In this document: positions 54,028-64,000 of the stretch, one piece after another
Numbering within the stretch: position 1 is the stretch's first letter
How the letters are laid out: the number at the start of each line of letters is the position of its first letter
Made by a program: the position numbers and the translations under genes
The notes under the pieces: generated by a model
Seen by the model: only the letters and a program-made list of their open reading frames with translations
The model's database searches: none
Told to the model about the DNA's origin: nothing
Assembly (NCBI GenBank): GCA_963682175.1
Contig: OY821782.1
Coordinates: 25,503,741 to 25,567,740, forward strand
Direction: 5' to 3'
Source of the DNA: Triglochin maritima
Taxonomy: Eukaryota; Streptophyta; Magnoliopsida; Alismatales; Juncaginaceae
Length of the DNA: 64,000 nt

Positions 54028-55600
54028 TGCCCTCTGTTAGTTTTCGGTCGACCAGGACCCCTTAGCTGTTTGACTGATTGCCTTTAATTGATTTATTTTT
54101 GACCGAGCATTGACCACGTATCGGTCGACCCGTTTATATCTTTTGTTCGACTGTTGGGGACCAAGTCATGAGCCAAGAGTTCGACCGTTGTAGGCGTTCG
54201 GTCGACCGATTCCTTTGTGGGAGTGGTCGACCGGTATACCTTTTTCGGTCGACCGTTTCGGCCGAAAATTGAATCCTGGTCCTAGTAGAATGTCAACTCT
54301 GTCCACGGAAATCCGTGTCCTTGCTTAGAGCATGAGCCGGGGGTGACGGTGGGTGCGTTCCTCGTGCCTTCCCGGGGACCACCGTGTTGATACTTGGGAC
54401 GTGTCACCTCTGGTTATAGACTGTGGTGTAGTGTTGTGCTTTGACTCTCATTAGAGTAGTAGCTTAAGGGATCACGGATCCCATTGCTTTCAGCTGGCAC
54501 GTAACTGCCTTTGGGTAAAGTGACTAGCGGCCTGGATGGCTACGGAGGCCGCTTCCCGGCTTTTATAGTGGTGGAGTTGGTGTCTGAACATGGAGATCGA
54601 TGACCCCGCAGACTTCGGTTTAGATTTGTCGATTGTCTGGCCCTCTTGTGTGCTAGCTAGGTCCGCATGGCCTTGATATGTAGTGATTGCATGAGCCCGT
54701 GCGGCCTGTGTGGCGGCGGGAGGGCCCCTGTACGGCCTGTGTGGCGGCAAGGACGATCGTGCGTGGCCTGTGTGGTAGCAGCGATGGACTACCAATGATG
54801 TTTTCCAGCAGGTAGCTCGATTGGGCACCTATCGAGTGAGTTAGACCGTGCGGCATGTGTGGGGATGGTGATGGACCAACATAAGCGATGGCTCCGTCAG
54901 TGTGGTGGTGGACCACGATGTTTTCAGATCTGATTCTACCAACACAGAAGTGCGAACGCCTCCTCACCAATCCCTTTGGCTTGTGTAGTCGCGTGTTGGG
55001 TGTGTGTTGCGTATTGTTCGCTAGACCGTATGTGCCTACGGTAGGTCTCCACGAAGACTTGATGTTTGTGGACCGTGCGGCCTGTGTGGTGCCGGTGAGG
55101 TTTGTGGACTGTGCGACCTATGTGGCGACGGTGGCGATTGTGAACCATGCGGCCTGTGTGGCGACGGAGATGATTATGGGATGGATGTCCAGTTTTACCC
55201 TTAGAGGGAATGTTGTTTTATTGCTTTTATCATGCCATGCTATACTAGTATGATAAGGCATATAGGTGAGCTTGTCATACGGGGTTCCTTATGGAAACTC
55301 AGGCATTGTTATTATGTTTATTTTCAGGACCGCGGTAGGTTCTGGCGGGTGGTGACCGAGGGAGATTTCACTTTGGGACCGGATCCTGTTGTCTGCCTAA
55401 TTTAGGTTGTTGTGATTACATGTATTATGTATTTCGTATTCCGATGTAATCACTCTTTTGACAAACTCTTATGTAATATGGTGCATCATATATATTTGGG
55501 TATTTCTATGAGTAATGTCAACACTCTTGATGGTCTTTATCCTTGTGTTTCTTTTGATTTTAAAAGTTTAAATTTTCCAATGTTCGGGGATGTTACAGTT
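54028..55600 (+). mobile_element. Probable LTR or gypsy-type segment with palindromes and 36-bp repeats
   Basis: It starts near TGTTAGTTTTCGG (54036) and ends near GGGATGTTACA (55598), ends expected of a gypsy LTR of about 1.56 kb; no target duplication was found. The left 250 bp carry at least five CGGTCGACC-type sites, including perfect CGGTCGACCG at 54199-54208 and 54246-54255. The middle is GC-rich, with about seven copies of a GCGGCCTGTGTGG-type motif. The open frame 54888-55253 is set by those repeats and has no known domain. Confidence 0.45.
55071..55178 (+). repeat. 36-bp tandem repeat, three copies
   Basis: Units at 55071-55106, 55107-55142 and 55143-55178 share a core like GTGCGGCCTGTGTGG. 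Related cores occur near 54697, 54735, 54760 and 54848. The 36-bp period keeps a frame open as a 12-residue repeat, but no protein family was recognised. Confidence 0.75.
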
Positions 55601-55879
55601 TGAGATATTGATTGTTTAATATCGTTGCCAATTTAGCTTAGACCCTCCTATAGATCACACCACAAAACTGGGAAACAAGAAGCTTGATTTTGAGTTCATA
55701 TGATGTGTCGAGTTTCATGTGAAAATGAACACATGTGGCGAACCAATAAAATCAATATGTCACAAAAATTGACATAGTTATAATCATGAATAAATTCATA
55801 TAAGGTGTATATATTATGAGGTGTAATTAATTCAACCTCCCATAGGATAATATATTACATAAGATATGAATTTCCTAAA

Positions 55880-56800
55880 ACTCCAACATATCAAATTTTG
55901 TTGGCGATAAATCCAAAATTTGATAAAGGCAAAAATCGGACAAAGCGGTCGAACGTTTTCAGAGACCGGTCGACTGAAATTCCACAGTAGATGTTACGTG
56001 TGTGAACGGTCGACCAGATAAGACATGTCGGTCGACCGAAGTACTCCAAGAGCTCTTTCCTAGATTAATCGATCGACCGGTAACCAGTCGTGGTTCAACC
56101 GAAAACTTCTAGTAACTTCCGTAAATTTTTCTTGGTGGTAATCATTCGACCTGACTTATGACTCAATCCGAGCGAAAACTTCCAGTAGCTGATTCTCGTG
56201 TTGAATCGGTCGATCATTTGTGTAGCTTTGGTAGTGTGTGATGGGTCGACCGAATCGTGGTCTAACGGAAATCACGTTTTACTAACAATCGATCGACCGG
56301 TTAGTTAGTTTCGGTCGACCGTTTAGTACGTTTTTGCCAGAATTATTAAGAGAGTAATTTAGATCATGGGCTGGATTAATTCCAGTTGTGGTCAAACATT
56401 TTTTAGGATGATTATGTGGCAAATTGTGATTGGTTTAAGGGAGAGAATAGCAAGAGATCATGGCTAGAGAATAGTTCATGATGTGGGTGATTTGGGAGGC
56501 TATAAATAAGTCCTCTCACCAACTTGTTTCAGAGATGAATGCAAAAATTCTCTCTCTCCCCAACCTCTCCACTAATCCATCCGAATTTCTCTTAATTATT
56601 TCAAGCTTTTGGAGTTTAAATCTCGTGGAGCTTTAGAGGGGTTATTAGCTAGATTATAAGCTTAATTAAAGATTGATTGGCTAGCTTTTTTCTCTCCAAT
56701 CTTCTTTGGAGTTTGGTGAACACTTGGAGGCGAATCGATGAGTGATTTGACGGGCAACGGGACTCCGGATCTTCATAAAGGTTTTAGAAAATCTTTGGGT
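55880..56800 (+). mobile_element. LTR-like promoter region with CGGTCGACCG cluster
   Basis: A cluster of CGGTCGACC variants spans 55945-56321, with perfect palindromes at 56029-56038 and 56312-56321. A TATA box lies at 56500-56508 (CTATAAATA), followed by a CT-rich leader-like stretch. This order, U3 palindromes then TATA then R/U5-like sequence, matches the minus-strand LTR at 59153. Edges and primer site were not found. Confidence 0.45.
56500..56508 (+). promoter_or_regulatory. TATA box in LTR-like region
   Basis: CTATAAATA about 180 bp downstream of the last palindrome of the cluster. Confidence 0.5.
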
Positions 56801-56989
56801 ATGATCCTCTTTTCTTTGTTTATTTTAATATATGTAGATTTGCATGATATTAGAATAAACACAAAATAATGTTCATAAAATTACTAAAAAATGAATATCG
56901 ATCTTGTATGCATGTATAATTTTTTAAAAATATACACATACATAGGGACACGAAATCCTATATCAACATGATATAAGATTACCATCATT

Positions 56990-58130
56990 AAAGCATATAT
57001 ACTAGACATGTATCAAGACTTATGCATAATGTAGTCAAATATGCATTTACACCACATAAGTATCACAATATCCATCTTAACATATTCTTCATATTGACAT
57101 TCACGAAGTAGTAGGAAATCCCCTAAACCAAAGCATATCCGAAGTATCTGGTGTGACCATTAACAAATCGAAGATATTAAAGAAAACCTGTTAAAATGAA
57201 AATGGAAATGACATTAAACATCAAGATCTAAATTAAGAACTCACATACATGACATTCACATTCCTCTCCACCTTTTTATGGGGATAAATCTAGTCACTAA
57301 TCATCCTAAGACACACGAAAATAAAAGATCTTAGGCTAAACATCCTCAAAAAACATACTACAAAGCTAACTAATGGATTAACATGAAATTTACATAAGTA
57401 CAAAGTCGAGAACAAGTAGAACAGGAATCCAAATTTGATTAAAGATCTAACAATATTGTTACAAGCTTCATCCTCCACCTTCTATTTTCACTCAAATTAA
57501 GTAAAACCTAACCCTACTCTAACGGTGGAAGAAGTGGGAACGTAGGAGATACATGTCTATTTGTAGTAGAATGAGTGTTCTAGATTAATCTACATCTGAT
57601 CCAATGGTGATGATCAAATTTGCATAAGTTAAGTGCACCCAGACCAACTCCGTCGAGCCACACAATAAATTCGGGGTTAGAATCCTAACCGGATCCACCA
57701 ATAGCGAACTTGGATCCACCAGTGGCGAATTGAGTTGCTCGAATCTACCCTAAATTTGCACAACAACACGTGTGGTGAATCTATGTCCATGGTTCGAGAC
57801 CGTTTGACCTTAATTGCTGGAAAACTCCACAAGTTCTTGAATTTGAAAAAAAAACTTCTTTTTTGAACTTGGGTCTCTCTGGGTTTTCAATTAGGCACTT
57901 CCCGGCCTGCAATCAGGTTCTTCGACATTACAAACAAGTCCAAAATTTGTTCAATTTAGTCATTTCACCTTGCATTTGAGTACTTTATTTTTCCTTCTTT
58001 ATTATCTAAAACCTGAAATATACACAACAACAAACACGAATAACACAAATATATGGTAAAATAAAAGATATATAACATGAACACAATGTATGAGATGCTA
58101 CTCATCAAATACTCCCTATCCATGCTCAGG
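56990..58130 (-). mobile_element. Diverged Athila-like LTR remnant
   Basis: Landmarks of the family LTR occur in order: CTCCACCTTTTTATGGGG with CACTAATCAT near 57270-57300, then a tandem pair of CCACCAATAGCGAA-like blocks near 57696-57735 in the dyad position. CCTTGCATTTGAGTAC and ACCTGAAATATACAC follow near 57970-58025. No LTR edge or target duplication is preserved. Confidence 0.45.
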
Positions 58131-58329
58131 AACTTCTTCCAGAATTCTCCTACAATCAAAGCCATGTTTTCATGCTCGCCAATAACTTCCTACTCTCTCC
58201 CCCCAAATTGTGCTCCTAGAGTGCTACTATTTCCTACATTGTTGATGTTATAATAATAGATTGTAATAAAAACTTACTTGAACTTTTGAAAATCAAAATT
58301 AGAAACATACCACCTTTTGTTTTGGAGTT

Positions 58330-58610
58330 GGCCTTTGCACTCCAAAAGGGGTGTTGTAGTGCCTGGCCCGGCTCGTTACCCAATGACCATTATACCAGCT
58401 GTAACAACCCCGAGAACACCCTTTATTGTACTGAGCCTCAAGTCTGACAGGGTACGCCGACTCGTAATTGGGCAGGCTAGGGCGGGTCGGGTCGGTCCGA
58501 CTAGCTTATCGTGCTGGGACCGGTCCTGAGCCCGCATGACAACCTCGTACCCAGGCCTAGCCCAACTCTACCCATTCCCAACAACCATTATACCCACTAT
58601 GGCAGGCCCA
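58330..58610. mobile_element. GC-rich relic, possibly hAT-type MITE
   Basis: It begins near TAGTGCCTGGCCCGGCTCG and ends near CCTAGCCCAACTCTA, whose reverse complement starts TAGAGTTGGGC. The interior has GGGCGGGTCGGGTCGG, similar to the hAT-type element at 60413-60662. CCATTATACC occurs at about 58387 and 58586. Ends match poorly, so the call is tentative. Confidence 0.3.
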
Positions 58611-59137
58611 TGTTTGCAGTTTGTGTCCCTGAATTCAACCGTACATGAAATTTAGTGAAAATTCATAACTACTCGTTTTGATCTTTAAGATTGTGAAAAT
58701 TCATTGTGCGAATTATAATTAAAATGTCAGAAGAGCTTACATTTGTGTTGGTAATAAATTATGTTTACCGTTGCAAGTTTAACAATAGGAGGTAATGACA
58801 TTCAAAAGCTTTGTCAATGTAAATTAAATACTTATAGTAGCATAACATGGCCACAAGACCAATCAATATTGGTGATACAAAAAAGGCTTGTGTATTTTCA
58901 AAGGCTCCAAACTTCGCATCCTTAAACTACACAAGGATGATAAGGCAGAAATGTTATGCTTCTACTTTGTTGTGTGGCTTGCCCTGTGAAGAGGAATAAA
59001 ATTTTATTAGGTGAGATTTAAGTAAGCACAAAAGGTGTACGTAAATGAAGAAATGAGAAACCCAAAACACAACGTAAAACCTTGGGTTAGATGATTTTAG
59101 TTTTGATTCACGAGCGGATTTTTTCTTTCCTAGAGAT

Positions 59138-59150
59138 GGTTCTGATACCA
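59138..59150 (-). promoter_or_regulatory. Primer binding site (tRNA-iMet) of a minus-strand LTR element
   Basis: TGGTATCAGAACC on the minus strand, two bases from an ACA LTR end. It shows that the sequence to the right is a 5' LTR in minus orientation. The downstream internal region is truncated after about 200-400 bp. Confidence 0.75.
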
Positions 59151-59152
59151 AA

Positions 59153-60250
59153 TGTAGGAAAGTGAGGGTCTCTAATTCTAATCACTTTTAAGCTAATTAC
59201 CTACTTGTTTAAGCAATCAAGGAATGCACAATGGAATTAAACAAAACAAGCAAGTAAAACAAACCACAATGGAGACAGGGATTTTATAGAGGTTTGGCCT
59301 CCCACCTACTTTCTCTCTTGCAAGCTCCGCTCGATCTCCCTCGAGCTCCGCTCACGTCTTCACTATCAACCTCGTTCCGGGCCAAGATTAAGCTTTTTAC
59401 AAAACAAGCTCCACGAACACCCTCGTGAGCTTGACTTTCTTCTCTCACAATCCGAGAGGAACACTTCGGGCTTTCACCAAAGTCCTTGCTTCTTTACAAC
59501 TGAAAAGTTGAGTGGAACACACTCTCTAACTTGAGCACACTTAGCTTAGGATGTGGAATTGATACTAAAGTGTGGAAGTTTAGGCTTGGAGAGTAGATTT
59601 GGGGATTGGGAGACTTGGGAGTTTCTCTTAGGTGTATATGACAATAGGAAGTGGAAGAGTTGTGTAATTGTGTCAAGGGAACACCTATTTATAAGCTCCT
59701 AAGGTATTATAGCCATTCGGTTAAGTTGGGTAAGAGTTGTATAAGATACATAGAAACAGAAATCTGCAGGACCCAAAACTGAGTAAGTTCGGTCGACCGA
59801 TAGGGAAAAGTATTTTTGGGGTATTTGGAAATAATACGAATACGACTGTTGGGTATATACGACAAAACAAACTATCCGAAATTTGTTGTTACTCGGTCGA
59901 AAAGGTCTGTACGGTCGACCGAACTTGGGCAGTAAAACACTAATAGGATATATCATCACCCGGTCGACCGAACGGTCTGTTTCGGTCGACCGAATGTGGG
60001 CAAACAGTTCAGGTTATGGTTTGGTGTTTTCCGGTCTAAGTTTGGGTGATCTATTGAAGTCCAAATTATATGAAATTGTGTGTGTGAATTATATAAGGAA
60101 CCTAATGTGTGTTTGAGTAGGTTTTAGCTCAAGTATGCTCAATTTACGCAATGTTCCTAAGACTCAAAGAAATGTAAATTACATGTCTTCAATAGAGCTT
60201 GATTACATGTCTTGACTTATTTTCCTTTCTTCCTTGAGTTTTGATCACCT
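59153..60250 (-). mobile_element. Minus-strand LTR with CGGTCGACCG cluster
   Basis: The LTR ends at 59153 (TGT on the plus strand) beside the primer site. A TATA box (CTTATAAATAG on the minus strand) is at 59685-59695. Upstream of it in coding sense lie four perfect CGGTCGACCG palindromes at 59790-59799, 59912-59921, 59961-59970 and 59983-59992. The outer edge near 60250 is approximate. Overlapping frames on both strands here arise from the palindromes and are not genes. Confidence 0.6.
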
Positions 60251-60412
60251 GTAGAAGTTAGCACAAAGCAATATATATGCAATGCAATATGTGTGCTGCT
60301 CTACGTGAGTATAATTAAGATTATGTTGATTAAATCATCAAAACATAGAATAAGGCCAAAAAACAAACAAAGGGGGTATTGTGCATTAAATGAGTGTTCT
60401 TCTCTTTATGCT

Positions 60413-60662
60413 TAAAGTTGGTACCGGGCTGGGGTGGGTCGGCCCAGTCCGAGCCTATCGCCATGGGAGTTTAAATAGGTCGGGTCTCAGGCTCGGGCCA
60501 TTAGTTTTGCCCAAGCCCAGCCCGACTTCATACCCAGTTCTAGCCGTTGGACAAACGAGCCTAGCGAGCCGGCTCGACCTGCTAGGGCTCGTTTCCTTTA
60601 ACGAGTCGGGCGTGAAGTATGGCCTGTTAGTTTTGCCCAGGTCCGGCCCGGTACCAGCTCTA
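60413..60662. mobile_element. hAT-type MITE, 250 bp
   Basis: Left end TAAAGTTGGTACCGGGC; right end on the other strand TAGAGCTGGTACCGGGC. Flanks TTTATGCT (60405-60412) and TCTATGCT (60663-60670) form an 8-bp duplication with one mismatch. Terminal form and 8-bp duplication are those of hAT elements. The GC-rich interior encodes no transposase; the 97-codon frame across it is chance. Confidence 0.8.
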
Positions 60663-61254
60663 TCTATGCTTACAAATATGTAGGGAAAAATTGCATTAAA
60701 CCCATTTTACAACATTCTTTAAGAAATGTTTTTCAAAAACCATTTTTGTATACAATTTCCAATCCAAGCTTTTCAGACTCCTGTAGCAATCCAAAATTCA
60801 AGGTTGCGTTTTCTATAATACCGTAGCATTTAAATATTTTTATTAGATAATAATTGTGTTTGTAATATTGTTGAGTCAAAATAATAACTTTTTATAATTT
60901 TTATCAGGTTCGTGTGACTGGTATAATTTTTACTCGATAACTTTTTTAAGTAATTGGCCCCAAAATAATTAATTTTAGGGTGGTTGGTTGTCTGAGCGTA
61001 AACTAAAACCAACAAAACTTTATTTCAAGTAAAAGAATAAAGCCATGTAAAAGACTATGTAAAGCATGTTAATAATAACAAAGCACCAGAAAAGTCTTAT
61101 AGTAGGATATGTTTATGAAAAGATACAAACAAAAATTCTTTTTCGGTAGCAATAAATGCAAACTAAAATACTAAAACAGTGAATTACGTCTATTTATTCA
61201 CCAAGGGTCACAAAACGAATTGACTTCATTATGCTTGTATTTTCAATAAAGGAG
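60663..61254. other. AT-rich intergenic sequence
   Basis: No gene, RNA or transposon terminus recognised. Confidence 0.45.
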
Positions 61255-61505
61255 TAGAGATGTAAAAGTAATTGTTAGACCTCTGATAGGGATTGACTTA
61301 GGCACTTCAAATTTTGCGTGTGAGGAGAATGCAAATGTAAAGACTATCATAGACGATCAAGGTAAAAGAATCATACCTTCTTGTGTCGCCTTCAAAAAGG
61401 ATGACAAGGCGCTCTCAATCGTGCTGCCAAGTATCTTACGACCCTTACTTAGCCGACTCTCAACATTAGTTTGACTAAATAATATCCGAAAAAGACTTGG
61501 ACTAC
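61255..61505 (+). pseudogene. Hsp70 ATPase-domain N-terminal fragment
   Basis: The plus-strand frame from about 61268 reads VIVRPLIGIDLGTSNF, then NVKTIIDDQGKRIIPSCVAF. These match the phosphate-1 loop (IGIDLGTTYS) and the DQGNRTTPSYVAF block of Hsp70 chaperones. A phase shift follows, after which AAKYLT resembles GDAAKNQ and a decayed KRLG-like block appears near 61490. About 70 residues of the 650 expected are covered, with no start codon or downstream exons, so it is a gene fragment. A second fragment of the same region lies inverted at 62190-62425. Confidence 0.75.
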
Positions 61506-62189
61506 GTTTGTTTTTAGGAACAATGCCTTTGTTTACTCAAGAATCCAAGCACTCAATAGAATTAACATGTGATTAGAAATAACGACCAAAAATCATGTTT
61601 GGTTCACTACAGAAGAAAGAAAGGGGAAAATATAGTTCACATACAACCTTCTAGATAGAGCTCAAAACAATCACTTAATAATAGATGAATTCTTCCAGCC
61701 CCATGAGAACAATTAAGATGAGATGAACCCATCACATAAGTATATCTGGCGTTAATTGCCACGCAAAAACTTTATCGAATATGAAAATCATTAGATGTAT
61801 ATATGTCAGATATTAAGCATATTACCAAATCCCTATATGTAGGGAGATCATTATTAGGAACAACTACTCCATTAGAGCCTAGAAACTGAGTTACGAAAGG
61901 GTAGTATGGAGGAGATCACATTCATAAAGTTATCTTTTTACCAGATCTGTTCTTAAGACTTTTATTAGATACGTGTCTTGTAAAAAAAATGTAAAATTAG
62001 ATGAATACTTTGGATTCTTTAAAATTTTAGAAAGTCAAGATCTTATATATACAACTGCAATTTCGTGAAATGAAAGTACTACCTACCTGAAACGATTCAG
62101 ATTCAAAACACCTCAAAATGATAAATCCCAAACCAAAAAAATCGAACAAAAGTGGGAAATTTAAGCAACAAGTCTATGAGTCATGTTCA
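61506..62189. other. Intergenic spacer between inverted Hsp70 fragments
   Basis: No further Hsp70 homology or other gene was recognised. Confidence 0.4.
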
Positions 62190-62425
62190 CTCGGATTGGT
62201 AAGAAGAAACCCATAAATTCTTAAGTTTGTTGTGAATTCAATATAGACGATCGTGATAGGAATGATTCTTGGCAGCGTGCGGAGCATCCTGCCATCATCT
62301 GTGAAGGCGACTTAAGAAGGCATGATCTTCTTACCTTGCTCGTCAATGATGAATCCCCAAATGATCGTAGATCCCCAACACAAAAGAACTGGAAATCCAA
62401 AGCCAATCCCAATCACCAACTCAAC
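62190..62425 (-). pseudogene. Hsp70 ATPase-domain N-terminal fragment, inverted
   Basis: On the minus strand a possible start MEEKLSW is followed, in shifted phase, by ELVIGIGFGFP. FIIDEQGKKIMPS comes next, then a TAA where Tyr or Trp is usual, then VAFTDDGR; after another shift AAKNH appears. This is the same Hsp70 segment as at 61255-61505, and both share QGK-basic-I-x-PS. Stops and shifts show it is not functional. Confidence 0.65.
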
Positions 62426-63259
62426 TTTTCTTCCATTTTTAGTTTGCTTTCACCAATCAAGCCACCGCTAATTATATAACCTTATAGATTGATGCAAAGA
62501 AGAAAAAAAACAAGGCATAGGCGTGGAGAACAATTCCAGACTACCCTACCGACTTTTTTAATGCAAGTGCATTCATGGTTTCCTGACCAACGATCAGTTA
62601 ATATTAAAAGTTGTCTCATTTACGCTTCACAAGATTCTTCAATCAATGTTCTTGCCTGCCCTCGGACTCCGGCACCGCACGAGCCGTCGGGCCTGCCGGC
62701 TTTGCCGTGCCGTGGTAGCTGGACTCATGGGTTCGGCACCGCACCGTGGTCTGTTTGTTCATATTCCTCAAAACGAATATGACCCGAATCTAAGGTCTAC
62801 CTGCGCCTTTATAGCACTACCTCTCACTTTATATTAAACTATTGTCTATTAGCCTGGTAATTTGTAGATTCGATTTTTTTTGGTTTTCTACCTACCTTTC
62901 AAATACTTAATTACAACTTCATGTATTGGTCCAAGCCTCCAAGGAAGCCACATTTATGATTTATATGCTTAAAAAATGACAATTGGGGTTCTGAATTTTT
63001 CCATGAGCCTCCGTGGTGACAGCTATGGATCTACCAACAATTACATCATAATAAATTTTTCTTTTCTGTTTTTCACGGTCAGTTACTTCATCAAAATTAA
63101 TTTTAGCTCTAGTTGGATGGATTAATTGTTTTTACAAACATAGGCTTACGCATGCAAAAGCTTTGTTATCCACGTGTCAAATTTTAATTGGTTGGACCTA
63201 TAGAAATCTCGTAGGTCCAACCTACTCTCTTGTCATCCTGGTGCATGTTTACATAGATA
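62426..63259. other. Intergenic sequence with a GC-rich patch
   Basis: 62645-62760 is GC-rich (GGCACCGCACGAGCC, and GGCACCGCACCG again) in AT-rich surroundings and could be another small transposon, but no paired termini were found. Two short overlapping frames there have no known features. Confidence 0.35.
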
Positions 63260-63262
63260 TAA

Positions 63263-63573
63263 GAGCTCCGGGAGCCCTTTTATCGGGCCCCAATCGGACC
63301 ACCCTTAATGGGTGGGTGGATTCCGCTCGAGCGTCCAATCTGAGGGCACGTGGTATTCCAGATTGAGTTTTTTAATGTTTTTTTTGTTTTTTGGGATAAT
63401 TGTTTTTTAATGTTTTTTTGGTTTTTAGGATAATGATTTTTGGGTGGATTGGATAATGATTAAAGATTTTGCAGAGAGATTAGATTGTTTTGAAGTGGCA
63501 GAGAGAGAAGCTGACGTGACAGAGAGAAATAACCGGACACTCGGGAAGTACCCGAACACTGTTAATGATAGTC
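63263..63573. mobile_element. Second Harbinger-type MITE, 311 bp
   Basis: Flanked by TAA at 63260-63262 and 63574-63576. The 3' part (GCAGAGAGAGAAGCTGACGT, then CACTGTTAATGATAGTC) closely resembles the 3' end of 486-1009. The left terminus GAGCTCCGGG is more diverged, and CCCTTTTATCGGG just inside resembles CCCTTAACGGGG of the first element. No coding capacity. Confidence 0.6.
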
Positions 63574-64000
63574 TAATACATAATCTCGTAAATCTACAAT
63601 TGTTTATTGTAAGTTAATCTGTGGTTCGTAATATGTAGATCATGTACATCTATGCGTTTGTATGGTCAATGCTAAGTTTTATGTCTAGATTTCTACTAAG
63701 ATTGATTTGCCATGATGTTGTATGTTTTAATAACCTTCTTGGAATCTTAATTCACGATAAAATATGAGAGTAATGCCTTTTTACGAGGGAGTTTGCAAGT
63801 TCAATCTTTGTAATGTTGCATTGGAATATTGGATTGATGTTGTTAAGTAGGATGCAATAACGACTTGCATGTCGAACGGTTTGATTATCAATTCTTCCAC
63901 ATCGTCGTTTCATTTTCACGTAATTAGCATTAATAATTATCTTGGACTTAATTTATGCCCGCCTCTATTTTTGCTTTTGATTCACTTTCATTTTCTATTT
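63574..64000. other. AT-rich intergenic sequence to window end
   Basis: No supported gene or repeat. Confidence 0.45.

Noticed and set aside
58317..58529. 70-codon frame in GC-rich DNA
   Set aside because: Created by the low-complexity GGGTCGGGTCGG region of a probable MITE relic.
62640..62840. Possible host gene exon in the GC-rich patch
   Set aside because: Two overlapping short frames without motifs or splice context; composition suggests a small transposon relic.

Overview
The window reads as repeat-rich, gene-poor nuclear DNA of a flowering plant (probably a dicot, from the retroelement types). It holds Ty1/copia and Athila-like Ty3/gypsy LTR retrotransposons, LINE relics, Harbinger-, Stowaway- and hAT-type short transposons, and no convincing intact host gene, rRNA, tRNA or CRISPR array. 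The only host-like protein homology is two decayed Hsp70 ATPase-domain fragments in opposite orientation near the right end.

Layout. 1-7.1 kb: a Harbinger-type MITE, a 46-bp minisatellite, LINE relics on the minus strand, and a 1.4-kb Stowaway-like element with a 101-codon open frame. 7.2-26.5 kb: a copia element (copia-1) sitting inside a LINE; LINE endonuclease remains on its right side and reverse transcriptase on its left. A solo Athila-like LTR (8150-9559, TSD TATGT) has inserted into its left LTR. A complete 8.6-kb Athila-like element ('element A', 15695-24297, TSD GTGGG, minus strand) has inserted into its pol. 27.4-54 kb: a mosaic of related Athila-like pieces in both orientations, broken by a second copia element (copia-2, about 29.3-35.0 kb) and another solo LTR (35317-36544, TSD GAAAG). 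54-60.3 kb: at least three further LTR-like segments, three of them carrying clusters of the palindrome CGGTCGACCG. 60.4-64 kb: a hAT-type MITE, the Hsp70 fragments and a second Harbinger-type MITE.

The Athila-like family is the most interesting part. Element A has both LTRs, a tRNA-Asp-type primer site, a polypurine tract and a TSD, but encodes only Gag, an aspartic protease and a C-terminal tail. It has no reverse transcriptase, RNase H or integrase, as in the published TR-GAG class of non-autonomous LTR elements. Its reading frame has one stop codon in about 1,036 codons. The tail is recognisable in several other copies, including one (48885-50164) that has also lost the capsid and protease parts. 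All members share short dyads, GACCGC-N6-GCGGTC, in the LTR upstream of the TATA box, again in the leader between primer site and gag, and in modified form at the U5 end. Paired copies are exactly 21 bp apart in every case. Unrelated LTRs here carry other clustered dyads in the same promoter-proximal place.

Coordinates of nested boundaries marked by TSDs are exact. Edges of truncated fragments are approximate.
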